Shown here piece after piece: positions 1 to 5,058 of a stretch of 5,058 nucleotides of DNA. This DNA comes from Deltaproteobacteria bacterium. Its GTDB lineage: Bacteria; Desulfobacterota; Binatia; Binatales; Binataceae. Within the stretch, counting starts at the first letter, position 1; each line of letters starts with the position of its first letter. The DNA lies in assembly GCA_003161515.1 (NCBI GenBank), contig PMOH01000276.1:1-5058 (forward strand), written 5' to 3'. The notes under the pieces were generated by a model. That model saw only the letters and a list, made by a program, of their open reading frames with translations. It was not told where the DNA came from and ran no database searches. Position numbers and translations under genes: made by a program.

Positions 1-812
1 CTCATCGCGCGGCGAGGATCGTCGAAGCGCACGAACGCGGTGATCGGTACTTTCGCCGTAACTGGAATCCATCGGCTCGCAGGATTGCCCGGGATCGGTT
101 CGACTCGCGCCGAAAGCGCGGCGCCGATACCAGCTCTTCGATAAGTATTTCTGAACCCACGAACCTCGAGGTCCGCGAGCGACACGAATTTCGTCAGATG
201 ATTTCCGCCGTAGTTGAATCCCGCGGGATCGACGCTCAAATTCAGTGACCCGAAAGGCAAACTCCGTTGGCGCGCGCTAAGGTCAACCTGCTTGCCGTCC
301 CTGGTCGCGAGTCCCAGCGCTATGCCACGATTGTAAAGGTCGAGAGCAATCCGCAGTCGAGGATCGTAAGGCCCGGGCGCGTCGGTAGGATTCGCCGGAA
401 ACAGAAAGGCGTACGCGTAGGCAGCCGATGCGAGATAGTAGGATTGATTCCCCGACCCTTGCGCGTATTGAAATGACAGCTCGGAGAGCGCGAACAGCCG
501 ATCGCGTTCGTCAGGTTTGCCGAGTCCTGAATTCAACTCGGCCAGCACTGTTTGCGGATCCTTGTTGAAGCGCTCGCTCAGCGCCGAGCGTTCCAGAATC
601 TGCGTCGAGTAATCGCTCGGCTTGCCGGTCGAGAGAACGTTCGCGTTGAGCGCGCGATGGGCCGCCTGCTCGTCGACGCGCTTGACTCCGACCGGCGTTG
701 CGCAACCGCTGCTCAGTAGAACTACGAGCGCAACAACGACGACGCTCCAATTGCCTACCTGTCGATTGGCCCTTACTGGCGCGCTGAAAATATGCGTATC
801 GGTGGAAATCAT
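1..812 (-). CDS. Envelope lipoprotein, N-terminal 270 residues (possible alpha/beta-hydrolase family), runs off left edge
   Basis: Reading the minus strand from ATG at 812, the frame stays open for 270 codons to the window edge, so the C-terminal part is missing. Residues 1-37 form a lipoprotein signal: a long polar n-region (about 22 residues), a hydrophobic core (VVVVALVVLL) and LSSGC, with Cys37 as the lipidation site. Alanine at +2 suggests outer-membrane sorting if the host is diderm. The lipobox is slightly atypical, with Ser rather than Leu at -3. Residues 40-150 look helical and rich in Ala, Leu and Tyr (for example ASAAYAYAFLFP). Residues 180-270 turn beta-rich and end with VPITAFVRFDDPRRAM. 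From memory of similar proteins, this N-terminal layout occurs in large lipoproteins whose C-terminal half is an alpha/beta hydrolase (esterase/lipase-like). No catalytic residues are visible in this fragment, so that function is tentative. ATG 812 is the only sensible start before the signal core; no strong Shine-Dalgarno precedes it. The gene is divergent from the glycosyltransferase gene. Confidence 0.8.
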   Translation of the reverse strand, partial: MISTDTHIFSAPVRANRQVGNWSVVVVALVVLLSSGCATPVGVKRVDEQAAHRALNANVLSTGKPSDYSTQILERSALSERFNKDPQTVLAELNSGLGKPDERDRLFALSELSFQYAQGSGNQSYYLASAAYAYAFLFPANPTDAPGPYDPRLRIALDLYNRGIALGLATRDGKQVDLSARQRSLPFGSLNLSVDPAGFNYGGNHLTKFVSLADLEVRGFRNTYRRAGIGAALSARVEPIPGNPASRWIPVTAKVPITAFVRFDDPRRAM

Positions 813-957
813 AATTCCAAATTGACGTGAGTACTGGACTGCACGACTATGCACGATTTTGAGTTCTCCGGATAACACCGTCGTGTAACAATTCGTAGGT
901 TCGCCGCCCTCCGTCTGTTCATACTTGGGCGTGAACGGCGAACGAATCGCGGCCGCG
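813..957. promoter_or_regulatory. Divergent intergenic region between lipoprotein and GT87 genes
   Basis: The two flanking genes point away from each other, so promoters for both should lie here. On the plus strand TTGACG at 822-827 is followed after 17 bp by GACTAT (845-850), a good -35 with a poor -10. On the minus strand CATAGT, read from 853 to 848, is a possible -10 with no convincing -35. Neither is strong, and neither gene has a clear Shine-Dalgarno. The only other structure seen is the phased direct repeat at 840-856. Confidence 0.3.
840..856. repeat. Direct repeat TGCACGA x2, 10-bp period
   Basis: TGCACGA occurs at 840-846 and again at 850-856, separated by CTA. The copies are exactly one helical turn apart, as in sites where a regulator binds two half-sites on the same face of DNA. 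The repeat overlaps the weak -10 candidates of both divergent genes. The copies are only 7 bp, so chance is a real possibility. Confidence 0.35.
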
Positions 958-2280
958 ATGCGTCAACCCGCCATACTGGCAGTAGTCTGGCTCTGCGCGC
1001 TCCTGGTGCTGATAGGCACTCTGTCGAAGATGCCGGGACAGTGGCACCGTCGCGACTTCTCGAACTACTACGAATCGGCGTGGGCGCTCCGGTACGGCAT
1101 CGATCCATATTCAAACAATCTGACGCCGATCGGCACCCAGCTCGGCCTCGAGACGAACTGGCTGGTTCACGCCTCCGAGACGCCGCCCTTTCTAATTTGC
1201 TTCGAACCTCTCACTCGATTGCGGCCGCGGGTCGCATTCTGGATCTGGACGGCAATCAATTTCTCGGCCTTGGCGACTGCGATGTACCTACTGCTGGCCT
1301 ATCGACGCGCGCTGTCTGTCCGCACAGCATTGCTGCTGGCGGCACTGATGCTGATGTCGGCGCCGGTAAATCTGAATTTCTACTGGGCACAATCGCAGCT
1401 GATAATTCTCGCGCTGATGGTGGTTGCGATGCGCGCGATGGATCGCAATCGCGACGGCACTGCTGGGTTGATGATCGCGATTGCAGCGCTGCTGCGAGCC
1501 TATCCGCTGCTGCTCGTCGGCTATTTTATATTTCGTCGAAAGTGGCGCGCGGTAATTTTCGCGACTGCAGGAATCGCAGCAGGAGGATTTGCGACTGTCG
1601 CGATTTTAGGCTTGCCGCAGACGCTCAGCTTCGTTCACGGCGCATTGTGGCTCACTGACTACAGGGTCGTGGGCAGAGTAGATAATCTTTCGCTGGGGCC
1701 GTTCGTATCGCGGATGTTCTGGTCGCTCACCGGCACTGCGCCCGGTTCATCGGCCGATTGGATCAGACGATCCGCTATAGGCGCCGCCGATATAGTAGTA
1801 CTCGGACTGACTATTCGCGCGACGCTCGCCGACCGGAATCGCGACGATCCATACTGGCGAATCTATTCACTGTGGATCGCGACGGCGATCATGCTGACGC
1901 CCGTCGGATGGCATCACTACCTGGTGCTGCTGGCTATTCCGTTCGTGCAGATGGTCGCATCGGCAGCGGAGCGCCGCTCAAGCTCTCGTGCGATCTGGAT
2001 GGCGGTCGGGGCCTACCTTCTAAGCGCGATTTCGCTGCGCGCCTTCAGCCGATTCATGGTGCCGCCACCGACAGAGTTCCAAATCAGTTTTCCATTGCTG
2101 GCGCACGCACTCGAGGAAACCAGCTTCCTCGCATTGCTGACCGGATACATCGCGACGTATTGGTTCGCTACTGATCACGCTCACCCAGTTCCCGCCCCTC
2201 AAGACGCGATCTCAGTGGCGCAGATCGATCAAAACCCGCGCCCGCTTTTCGGCTCTATCAGAACGACTTCGAGCGGATGA
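958..2280 (+). CDS. GT87-type polyprenyl-phosphate-dependent membrane mannosyl/glycosyltransferase (DUF2029)
   Basis: A 440-residue polytopic membrane protein from ATG 958, with about ten hydrophobic helices (roughly 5-22, 92-114, 122-138, 145-160, 167-192, 197-219, 275-292, 303-335, 345-362 and 385-403). It carries the pattern expected of GT87 enzymes. The first outside loop has DFSNYYESAWALRYGIDPY (33-51), with Asp33 the likely catalytic-type acid. AQSQLIILAL follows at 144-153, ALLRAYPLLL then FRRKW at 177-196, NLSLGPF at 243-249, and LTPVGWHHYLVLLAIP at 313-328. Known members use polyprenol-phosphate sugars to add mannose or other sugars to lipids or glycans on the outer face of the membrane; the acceptor here cannot be told. 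Longer starts are possible (TTG 925, GTG 931), but none has a Shine-Dalgarno; ATG 958 lies just before the first helix. There is no glycan gene cluster around it, so it looks like a stand-alone enzyme. Its last 52 bp overlap the convergent cupin gene. Confidence 0.88.
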   Translation: MRQPAILAVVWLCALLVLIGTLSKMPGQWHRRDFSNYYESAWALRYGIDPYSNNLTPIGTQLGLETNWLVHASETPPFLICFEPLTRLRPRVAFWIWTAINFSALATAMYLLLAYRRALSVRTALLLAALMLMSAPVNLNFYWAQSQLIILALMVVAMRAMDRNRDGTAGLMIAIAALLRAYPLLLVGYFIFRRKWRAVIFATAGIAAGGFATVAILGLPQTLSFVHGALWLTDYRVVGRVDNLSLGPFVSRMFWSLTGTAPGSSADWIRRSAIGAADIVVLGLTIRATLADRNRDDPYWRIYSLWIATAIMLTPVGWHHYLVLLAIPFVQMVASAAERRSSSRAIWMAVGAYLLSAISLRAFSRFMVPPPTEFQISFPLLAHALEETSFLALLTGYIATYWFATDHAHPVPAPQDAISVAQIDQNPRPLFGSIRTTSSG

Positions 2281-2783
2281 TCCGACGCGTTCTCGGTCTG
2301 CAGCGTTTCCCCTTCGAGCCACGCGGCAACCCCGGCGGGAGCGCCCCGCTCCTCCGTCTTTCCATCCTGAAAGACGAGTTTCACAGAAACGTCGCTCAAT
2401 GTGGCCAGCACCCGCGGCGGATGCTCCACCATCACGCCCTTCTCGCGCGCTGCAAAGCCGAGCCGCACCACTCGCACCTTGTCGTTTTCGAAATCGATCT
2501 TGTAACGCGCCGGATCGATGCGGACCGCGTCGAGGGCGATCGCCTTCGCCGGCGGCGCAGCCTTGAGTTCGACCCAAATCTCGCGCACCGCCTGATCACT
2601 CGGCCGCGCGAGCTCCTGCCGCGACCAACTGTCCACGTAGCGTGTTTTCCGCGAGTCGAAATCGATCCGGATTAGCGGCAGCGCGGCGGGTGTGTACTCA
2701 TCCGGTGCCTTTCCGGCAGGAATACTAACATTTACGATTCGCACGTACTCATTCTCAAAACTGACCTGGAACGAATCGCTCAT
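2229..2783 (-). CDS. Two-repeat cupin-like protein with few metal-ligand histidines
   Basis: 184 residues with no signal peptide and no membrane helix, so probably cytoplasmic. Two related halves are visible. FENEYVRIVNVSIPAGK (9-25) and FENDKVRVVRLGFAAREK (98-115) are matching first strands of a cupin barrel. The second half continues through a turn with HPPR (121-124), then VKLVFQDGKTEE (134-145), GVAAWLEGETLQTEN (151-165) and VVLIEP (173-178), a layout common in small bacterial cupin-domain proteins. The first half is degenerate and has no histidine; the second keeps only His121 and His169 and lacks the usual HxH pair. Metal-dependent catalysis is therefore doubtful, and ligand binding or a structural role is as likely. 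ATG 2783 lies 4 bp after the glutaredoxin stop; the nearest AGGAG is about 20 bp upstream, so translation is probably coupled to the gene before it. It is the third gene of the merR-grx-cupin operon. The substrate is unknown. Confidence 0.82.
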   Translation of the reverse strand: MSDSFQVSFENEYVRIVNVSIPAGKAPDEYTPAALPLIRIDFDSRKTRYVDSWSRQELARPSDQAVREIWVELKAAPPAKAIALDAVRIDPARYKIDFENDKVRVVRLGFAAREKGVMVEHPPRVLATLSDVSVKLVFQDGKTEERGAPAGVAAWLEGETLQTENASDHPLEVVLIEPKSGRGF

Positions 2784-2787
2784 GGTA

Positions 2788-3015
2788 CTACAGACCGAGC
2801 ATTCTCCTCAGCTTCACCGCGCTGAAACCCAACATCGTTTGGTCGCCGACACGAATCACCGGGACCGCGCGGAAACCCATGCTGGCCAGCTCGTTTATCA
2901 GCGAAGGATCCTTGGCGATGCTTTTTTCGACGAAGCTGACGTTGTGTTGCGCGAGAAACTCCTTCGCTTGTTGGCAGGCCGAGCATCCCGTGTTCGTATA
3001 AATCACGACTTCCAT
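2788..3015 (-). CDS. Small glutaredoxin / NrdH-like thiol-disulfide protein
   Basis: 75 residues with a thioredoxin-fold outline. The first strand EVVIYTNTG leads into the redox motif CSAC (Cys11, Cys14), followed by a helix (QQAKEFLAQHN), a second strand VSFVEKSI, the cis-proline loop RAVPVI (49-54, Pro52), then VGDQTMLGF and a closing helix. Length and layout match single-domain NrdH/glutaredoxin-like proteins, which reduce disulfides in the cytoplasm using thioredoxin reductase or glutathione. Which reductant is used cannot be told. The start is fixed by AAGGAG at 3021-3026, 5 nt from ATG 3015, and by the fold beginning at once. A longer in-frame version would run antisense-like through merR and is rejected as an independent start. 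It overlaps merR by 13 bp and is followed 4 bp later by the cupin gene, so it should be induced with the regulator. A -1 frameshift upstream could also join it to MerR. Confidence 0.9.
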   Translation of the reverse strand: MEVVIYTNTGCSACQQAKEFLAQHNVSFVEKSIAKDPSLINELASMGFRAVPVIRVGDQTMLGFSAVKLRRMLGL

Positions 3016-3404
3016 GAAGACTCCTTTTTTCGCGCGCGCGACGCCTGCATCGGCACGCACTGGCCGCCGCAAGCCTCGACCATTTTTCGGAGCGTCACGC
3101 GCAGCCGCTGCAGTCGAGCGATTTCCTCGTTCATCTCGGCCAGTTTCGCTTCCGCTTTTCGCGTGACCGGCCCGCATTCCGCCGTGGATTTGACGCCCTG
3201 CGAAAGCAGCTCCTTGATTTCCTTGAGCGTGAATCCGAGCCGCTTCGCATCGCCGATGAAATGCAGGCGGTCGATCACGTCTTCAGAATAATTCCGGTAC
3301 CCCGAAAAGTTTCGCCGCGGCGGCGCGATCAGTCCCTGCCGCTCGTAAAAGCAGATCGCATCTATACTCAGTCCCAACGCACTAGCTACTCGGCCAATCG
3401 TCAT
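3003..3404 (-). CDS. MerR-family transcriptional regulator, soft-metal-sensor type
   Basis: 133 residues. The winged helix-turn-helix occupies 1-70: MTIGRVASALGLSIDAI, then CFYERQGLI, the wing GYRNYSEDV, and FIGDAKRLGFTLKEIKELL. A long dimerisation helix runs from about 80 to 110 (AEAKLAEMNEEIARLQRL). Cys77, Cys112 and Cys116 (ECGP and ACGGQC) flank it. The 35-residue spacing of the first two equals that of the divalent-metal ligands known in MerR, ZntR and CadR, so I infer sensing of Cd, Zn, Pb or Hg; copper sensors such as CueR have Ser at the first position. Such proteins sit on long-spacer promoters and twist the DNA when metal binds. Odd: Cys18 stands where the family nearly always has Arg (IRFYE/IRYYE). 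ATG 3404 has GAGG 5 nt upstream and begins exactly at the fold. First gene of an operon with grx and cupin; it begins 50 bp after boxB ends. Confidence 0.92.
   Translation of the reverse strand: MTIGRVASALGLSIDAICFYERQGLIAPPRRNFSGYRNYSEDVIDRLHFIGDAKRLGFTLKEIKELLSQGVKSTAECGPVTRKAEAKLAEMNEEIARLQRLRVTLRKMVEACGGQCVPMQASRARKKESSWKS
3021..3026 (-). promoter_or_regulatory. Ribosome binding site of glutaredoxin, inside merR
   Basis: AAGGAG read on the minus strand, 5 nt before ATG 3015. It is the best Shine-Dalgarno in the operon and decides the 75-residue start. It lies inside the merR coding region and directly abuts the A6 run. Confidence 0.8.
3024..3030 (-). other. Candidate -1 ribosomal frameshift site A AAA AAG in merR
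   Basis: Codons 125-127 of merR read CGA AAA AAG, which places the heptamer A AAA AAG in the zero frame needed for tandem slippage; it is the same heptamer used by E. coli dnaX. After a -1 slip the next codons are GGA GTC TTC ATG, which is the grx frame, giving MerR(1-127)-GVF-Grx(75), 205 residues. Without slippage MerR ends six residues later. The AAGGAG that serves grx overlaps the site, so the A-run could simply be two lysine codons plus a ribosome binding site. I see only a weak 4-bp stem (CTTC/GAAG) downstream and no obvious upstream stimulatory Shine-Dalgarno. Confidence 0.35.
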
Positions 3405-3413
3405 CTGAACCTC

Positions 3414-3445
3414 ACGATAGACCCTTGACTATAGTCCAGAGTCAA
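3414..3445 (-). promoter_or_regulatory. MerR-type long-spacer promoter with operator dyad (3421-3442)
   Basis: On the minus strand TTGACT (3445-3440) and TATCGT (3419-3414) are separated by 20 bp. This over-long spacer is typical of promoters activated by metal-sensing MerR proteins, including the zntA promoter. The dyad at 3421-3442 has half-sites ACTCTGGACTA and TAGTCAAGGGT; compared as an inverted repeat they match at 9 of 11 positions, and the centre GACTATAGTC is perfectly palindromic. The -35 hexamer and first half-site resemble the zntA promoter closely. The promoter faces merR-grx-cupin, so the operon is probably autoregulated. Transcription would start near 3406-3408, almost at the merR ATG. 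Confidence 0.8.
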
Positions 3446-3454
3446 GCGCGCCGA

Positions 3455-4879
3455 TTAATTCGCGGGCAACACCGTCACGTACTCGAAATCCAGCGCCTGA
3501 TGATTGATCCCGCGCGCGGGCGGCGCGATCCAGCTGGCGAATTGGCCGGGCGTGGTGACCGGCTTCATCAGCGACGCCACGAATTCACGGTCGGCTTGCG
3601 TCGGTAGCCATTCCGATTGCCGCCGATTCCATTCCGCTTCGCTGACTATCTGTCCGTCCACTGTCACGTTGACTCCGGCAAATTCGCCGATCGAGCGCCG
3701 GAACCCCCGATGCGGCAGCTTGAGCTCGAGGCCAATCGCGGCTTCGCGAATGATCTTGTTCCATCGCGCGAGCGCCCGCTCGCAGTCGGCAATGTAGGAG
3801 TCGCGAAGAGTCTCGTTCAACGCATTAAGCGCCGGCTGCTCACTCTGAATGACTATTCCATCGACCGGCTTCAATATTGTGTAGAGACTTTCCTTCAGTT
3901 GATGGTCGTCGTTCCGGTCGGTCTCCTTGAAGCGGCCTTTCAGACCCGCGCTGTAGTAAGTAGCGGCATTCGTCGATAGCTCCGATCCAAACAAGTCGAG
4001 CGACACTGAGTAATGAAAGTTTATATACTTTTGAATGATACTTAGATCGATTCCACCATACTCACTGACTATCTCAGTGTTATGTTCTTTCATCAGTTGG
4101 CAGGTGCGTGCAATCACGCGTCCCACTCCCGACTCGCCGACGAATAGGTGATGCGCCTCCTCGGTCAGCATGAAGCGGCAGGTCCTCGCGAGCGGATCGA
4201 ATCCCGACTCGGCGAGACTCGCGAGCTGATACTTGCCGTCGCGGTCCGTGAAATGCGCAAACATGAAGTACGACAACCAATCGGGCGTCTTCTCATTGAA
4301 CGCGCCGAGGATTCGCGGATTGTCGGCGTTGCCCGACCGCCGTTGCAGCAACGCTTCTGCCTCTTCGCGGCCGTCGCGTCCGAAGTACGCGTGAAGCAGA
4401 TAGACCATCGCCCACAGATGCCGTCCTTCCTCGACGTTTACCTGGAAAAGATTGCGCAGGTCGTAGAGCGAGGGACAGGTCCGGCCGAGATGCCGCTGCT
4501 GCTCGACCGACGCGGGCTCAGTGTCGCCCTGCGTGACGATCAACCGGCGCAGAACTCCGCGATGCTCACCCGGCACTTCGCGCCAGACCGGCTCGCCCTT
4601 GTGCTCTCCAAACGGAATCTTTCGGTCGGTCTCGAGGTCGGCCAGGAAAATCCCCCATCGATAGTCCGGCATCTTGACGTATCCGAAAGTCGCCCAGCCC
4701 TGCGCGTCGGTCGAAGTCGCCGTCCGTAAATACACATCGCAGCCCTGAAAAGTTTCGGGCCCCATCTCGCTCCACCACTGCAGAAAGCCCGGCTGCCACG
4801 CTTCGAGCGCGCGCTGCAGGCGACGGTCGTCGGCGAGATTCACATTGTTGGGAATCCGCTCGGAATAGTTGATCGCCAT
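3455..4879 (-). CDS. boxB: Benzoyl-CoA 2,3-epoxidase, oxygenase component BoxB
   Basis: 474 residues, full length for the family (about 473-475). BoxB is the soluble class I di-iron oxygenase that, with reductase BoxA, converts benzoyl-CoA and O2 into 2,3-epoxybenzoyl-CoA. Recognisable stretches include YSERIPNNVNL (6-16 by the GTG count), MPDYRWGIFLAD, QGDTEPASVEQQRHLGR, SLYDLRNLFQVNVEEGRH, LHAYFGRDGREEAE and LTEEAHHLFVGE. With ATG as residue 1, the expected iron ligands are present as Glu121, a Glu151-x-x-His154 motif and a Glu241-x-x-His244 motif, so the enzyme looks active. ATG 4879 is chosen over GTG 4882 because AGGAG at 4886-4890 lies 6 nt from ATG and only 3 nt from GTG, and because ATG overlaps the boxC stop as TGATG. 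No terminator is visible after its stop; the MerR-type promoter follows directly. Confidence 0.97.
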   Translation of the reverse strand: MAINYSERIPNNVNLADDRRLQRALEAWQPGFLQWWSEMGPETFQGCDVYLRTATSTDAQGWATFGYVKMPDYRWGIFLADLETDRKIPFGEHKGEPVWREVPGEHRGVLRRLIVTQGDTEPASVEQQRHLGRTCPSLYDLRNLFQVNVEEGRHLWAMVYLLHAYFGRDGREEAEALLQRRSGNADNPRILGAFNEKTPDWLSYFMFAHFTDRDGKYQLASLAESGFDPLARTCRFMLTEEAHHLFVGESGVGRVIARTCQLMKEHNTEIVSEYGGIDLSIIQKYINFHYSVSLDLFGSELSTNAATYYSAGLKGRFKETDRNDDHQLKESLYTILKPVDGIVIQSEQPALNALNETLRDSYIADCERALARWNKIIREAAIGLELKLPHRGFRRSIGEFAGVNVTVDGQIVSEAEWNRRQSEWLPTQADREFVASLMKPVTTPGQFASWIAPPARGINHQALDFEYVTVLPAN

Positions 4880-5058
4880 CACACTCTCCTCGGATCGAAT
4901 TCCGGCCGCGCTCCGGTGCCGTAAAGTTTCAGCGCGCCTTTTTCTCCGACCGCGTTGGGGCGCTGGAAAATCCAGTTCTGCCAGGCCGACAGACGCGCGA
5001 AGATCTTCGATTCGATCGTCTCCGGCCCGCCGAATCGCAACGACGCTTCCATTCCGGT
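4879..5058 (-). CDS. boxC: 2,3-epoxybenzoyl-CoA dihydrolase (benzoyl-CoA-dihydrodiol lyase) BoxC, C-terminal 59 residues
   Basis: The minus-strand frame entering from the right edge encodes 59 residues and ends at TGA (4881-4879). It holds GGPETIESKIFARLSAWQN then WIFQRPNAVGEKGALKLYG, the characteristic C-terminus of BoxC, and ends in FDPRRV. BoxC is a crotonase-superfamily enzyme that opens the ring of 2,3-epoxybenzoyl-CoA and releases formate to give 3,4-dehydroadipyl-CoA semialdehyde. The catalytic domain lies outside the window. Its stop shares one base with the boxB start, the usual boxC-boxB order, so the product of BoxB is handed to an enzyme made from the same message. Confidence 0.93.
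   Translation of the reverse strand, partial: TGMEASLRFGGPETIESKIFARLSAWQNWIFQRPNAVGEKGALKLYGTGARPEFDPRRV
4886..4890 (-). promoter_or_regulatory. Ribosome binding site of boxB, inside boxC
   Basis: AGGAG on the minus strand, 6 nt before ATG 4879, embedded in the last codons of boxC. Together with the TGATG stop-start overlap it points to coupled translation of boxC and boxB. Confidence 0.75.

Noticed and set aside
809..1114. Minus-strand open frame of 101 codons across the divergent region
   Set aside because: It covers the start of GT87 and the intergenic region, is Arg/Ser-rich, and is out of frame with the lipoprotein gene that has a real signal peptide.
1041..1658. Second plus-strand frame of 205 codons inside the GT87 gene
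   Set aside because: Its composition is rich in Arg, Asp and Ser without domain features; the overlapping frame has the GT87 motifs and membrane helices.
3031..3040. Alternating CG run (CGCGCGCGCG) as a Z-DNA or regulatory element
   Set aside because: It is explained by Ser-Arg-Ala-Arg codons at the basic tail of MerR in a GC-rich genome.
2692..3291. Plus-strand open frame of 199 codons opposite cupin, grx and merR
   Set aside because: It lies antisense to three genes with clear protein families and shows no family motif; long shadow frames are expected in GC-rich DNA.
3425..3460. Plus-strand reading of the operator (TTGACT at 3425-3430) as a second promoter
   Set aside because: No acceptable -10 is found at 17-20 bp, and no plus-strand gene lies downstream; it would run antisense into boxB.
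3443..3475. Terminator hairpin after boxB
   Set aside because: Only short CGCG pairings around an AT-rich loop are present, with no U-tract; not enough for an intrinsic terminator.
4148..4729. Plus-strand open frame of 193 codons opposite boxB
   Set aside because: It is entirely antisense to the highly conserved BoxB coding sequence and has no recognisable domain.

Overview
This is a GC-rich bacterial window that holds six genes and the end of a seventh, almost all protein-coding. On the minus strand, from the right edge leftwards, lie the 3' end of boxC, a complete boxB, a MerR-family metal-type regulator, a small glutaredoxin and a two-repeat cupin protein. A GT87-type membrane glycosyltransferase lies on the plus strand at about 958-2280. 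Divergent from it is the 5' part of a lipoprotein gene that runs off the left edge. No rRNA, tRNA, CRISPR array, insertion sequence or phage gene is visible.

Right block (3455-5058): boxC and boxB share one base (TGATG) and encode the lyase and the di-iron epoxidase component of the aerobic 'hybrid' benzoate pathway (benzoyl-CoA -> 2,3-epoxide -> ring opening). The host therefore probably degrades benzoyl-CoA in the presence of oxygen. BoxA and the CoA ligase are not in view.

Middle block (2229-3445): merR, grx and cupin form a compact operon with a 13-bp overlap and then a 4-bp gap. It sits behind a promoter of the classic MerR/ZntR type: TTGACT, a 20-bp spacer, TATCGT, with a 22-bp imperfect dyad in the spacer. 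The regulator has cysteines at 77, 112 and 116, the arrangement expected of divalent soft-metal sensors, yet no metal pump or metal-detoxifying enzyme follows. The most unusual feature is a dnaX-type slippery heptamer (A AAA AAG), in the correct frame, just before the merR/grx overlap. A -1 slip there would fuse the sensor directly to the glutaredoxin (205 residues).

Left block (1-2280): the GT87 enzyme and a lipoprotein (tentatively an alpha/beta-hydrolase-type envelope protein) are divergently transcribed from a short intergenic region that carries a 10-bp-phased direct repeat. The GT87 and cupin genes converge, and their 3' ends overlap by 52 bp.

Taxonomy is an inference only. Box pathway genes, this lipoprotein type, the GC-rich codon use and the cupin style suit an uncultured soil or sediment proteobacterium-like lineage, for example Binatota/Desulfobacterota relatives. 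The window itself does not prove it.
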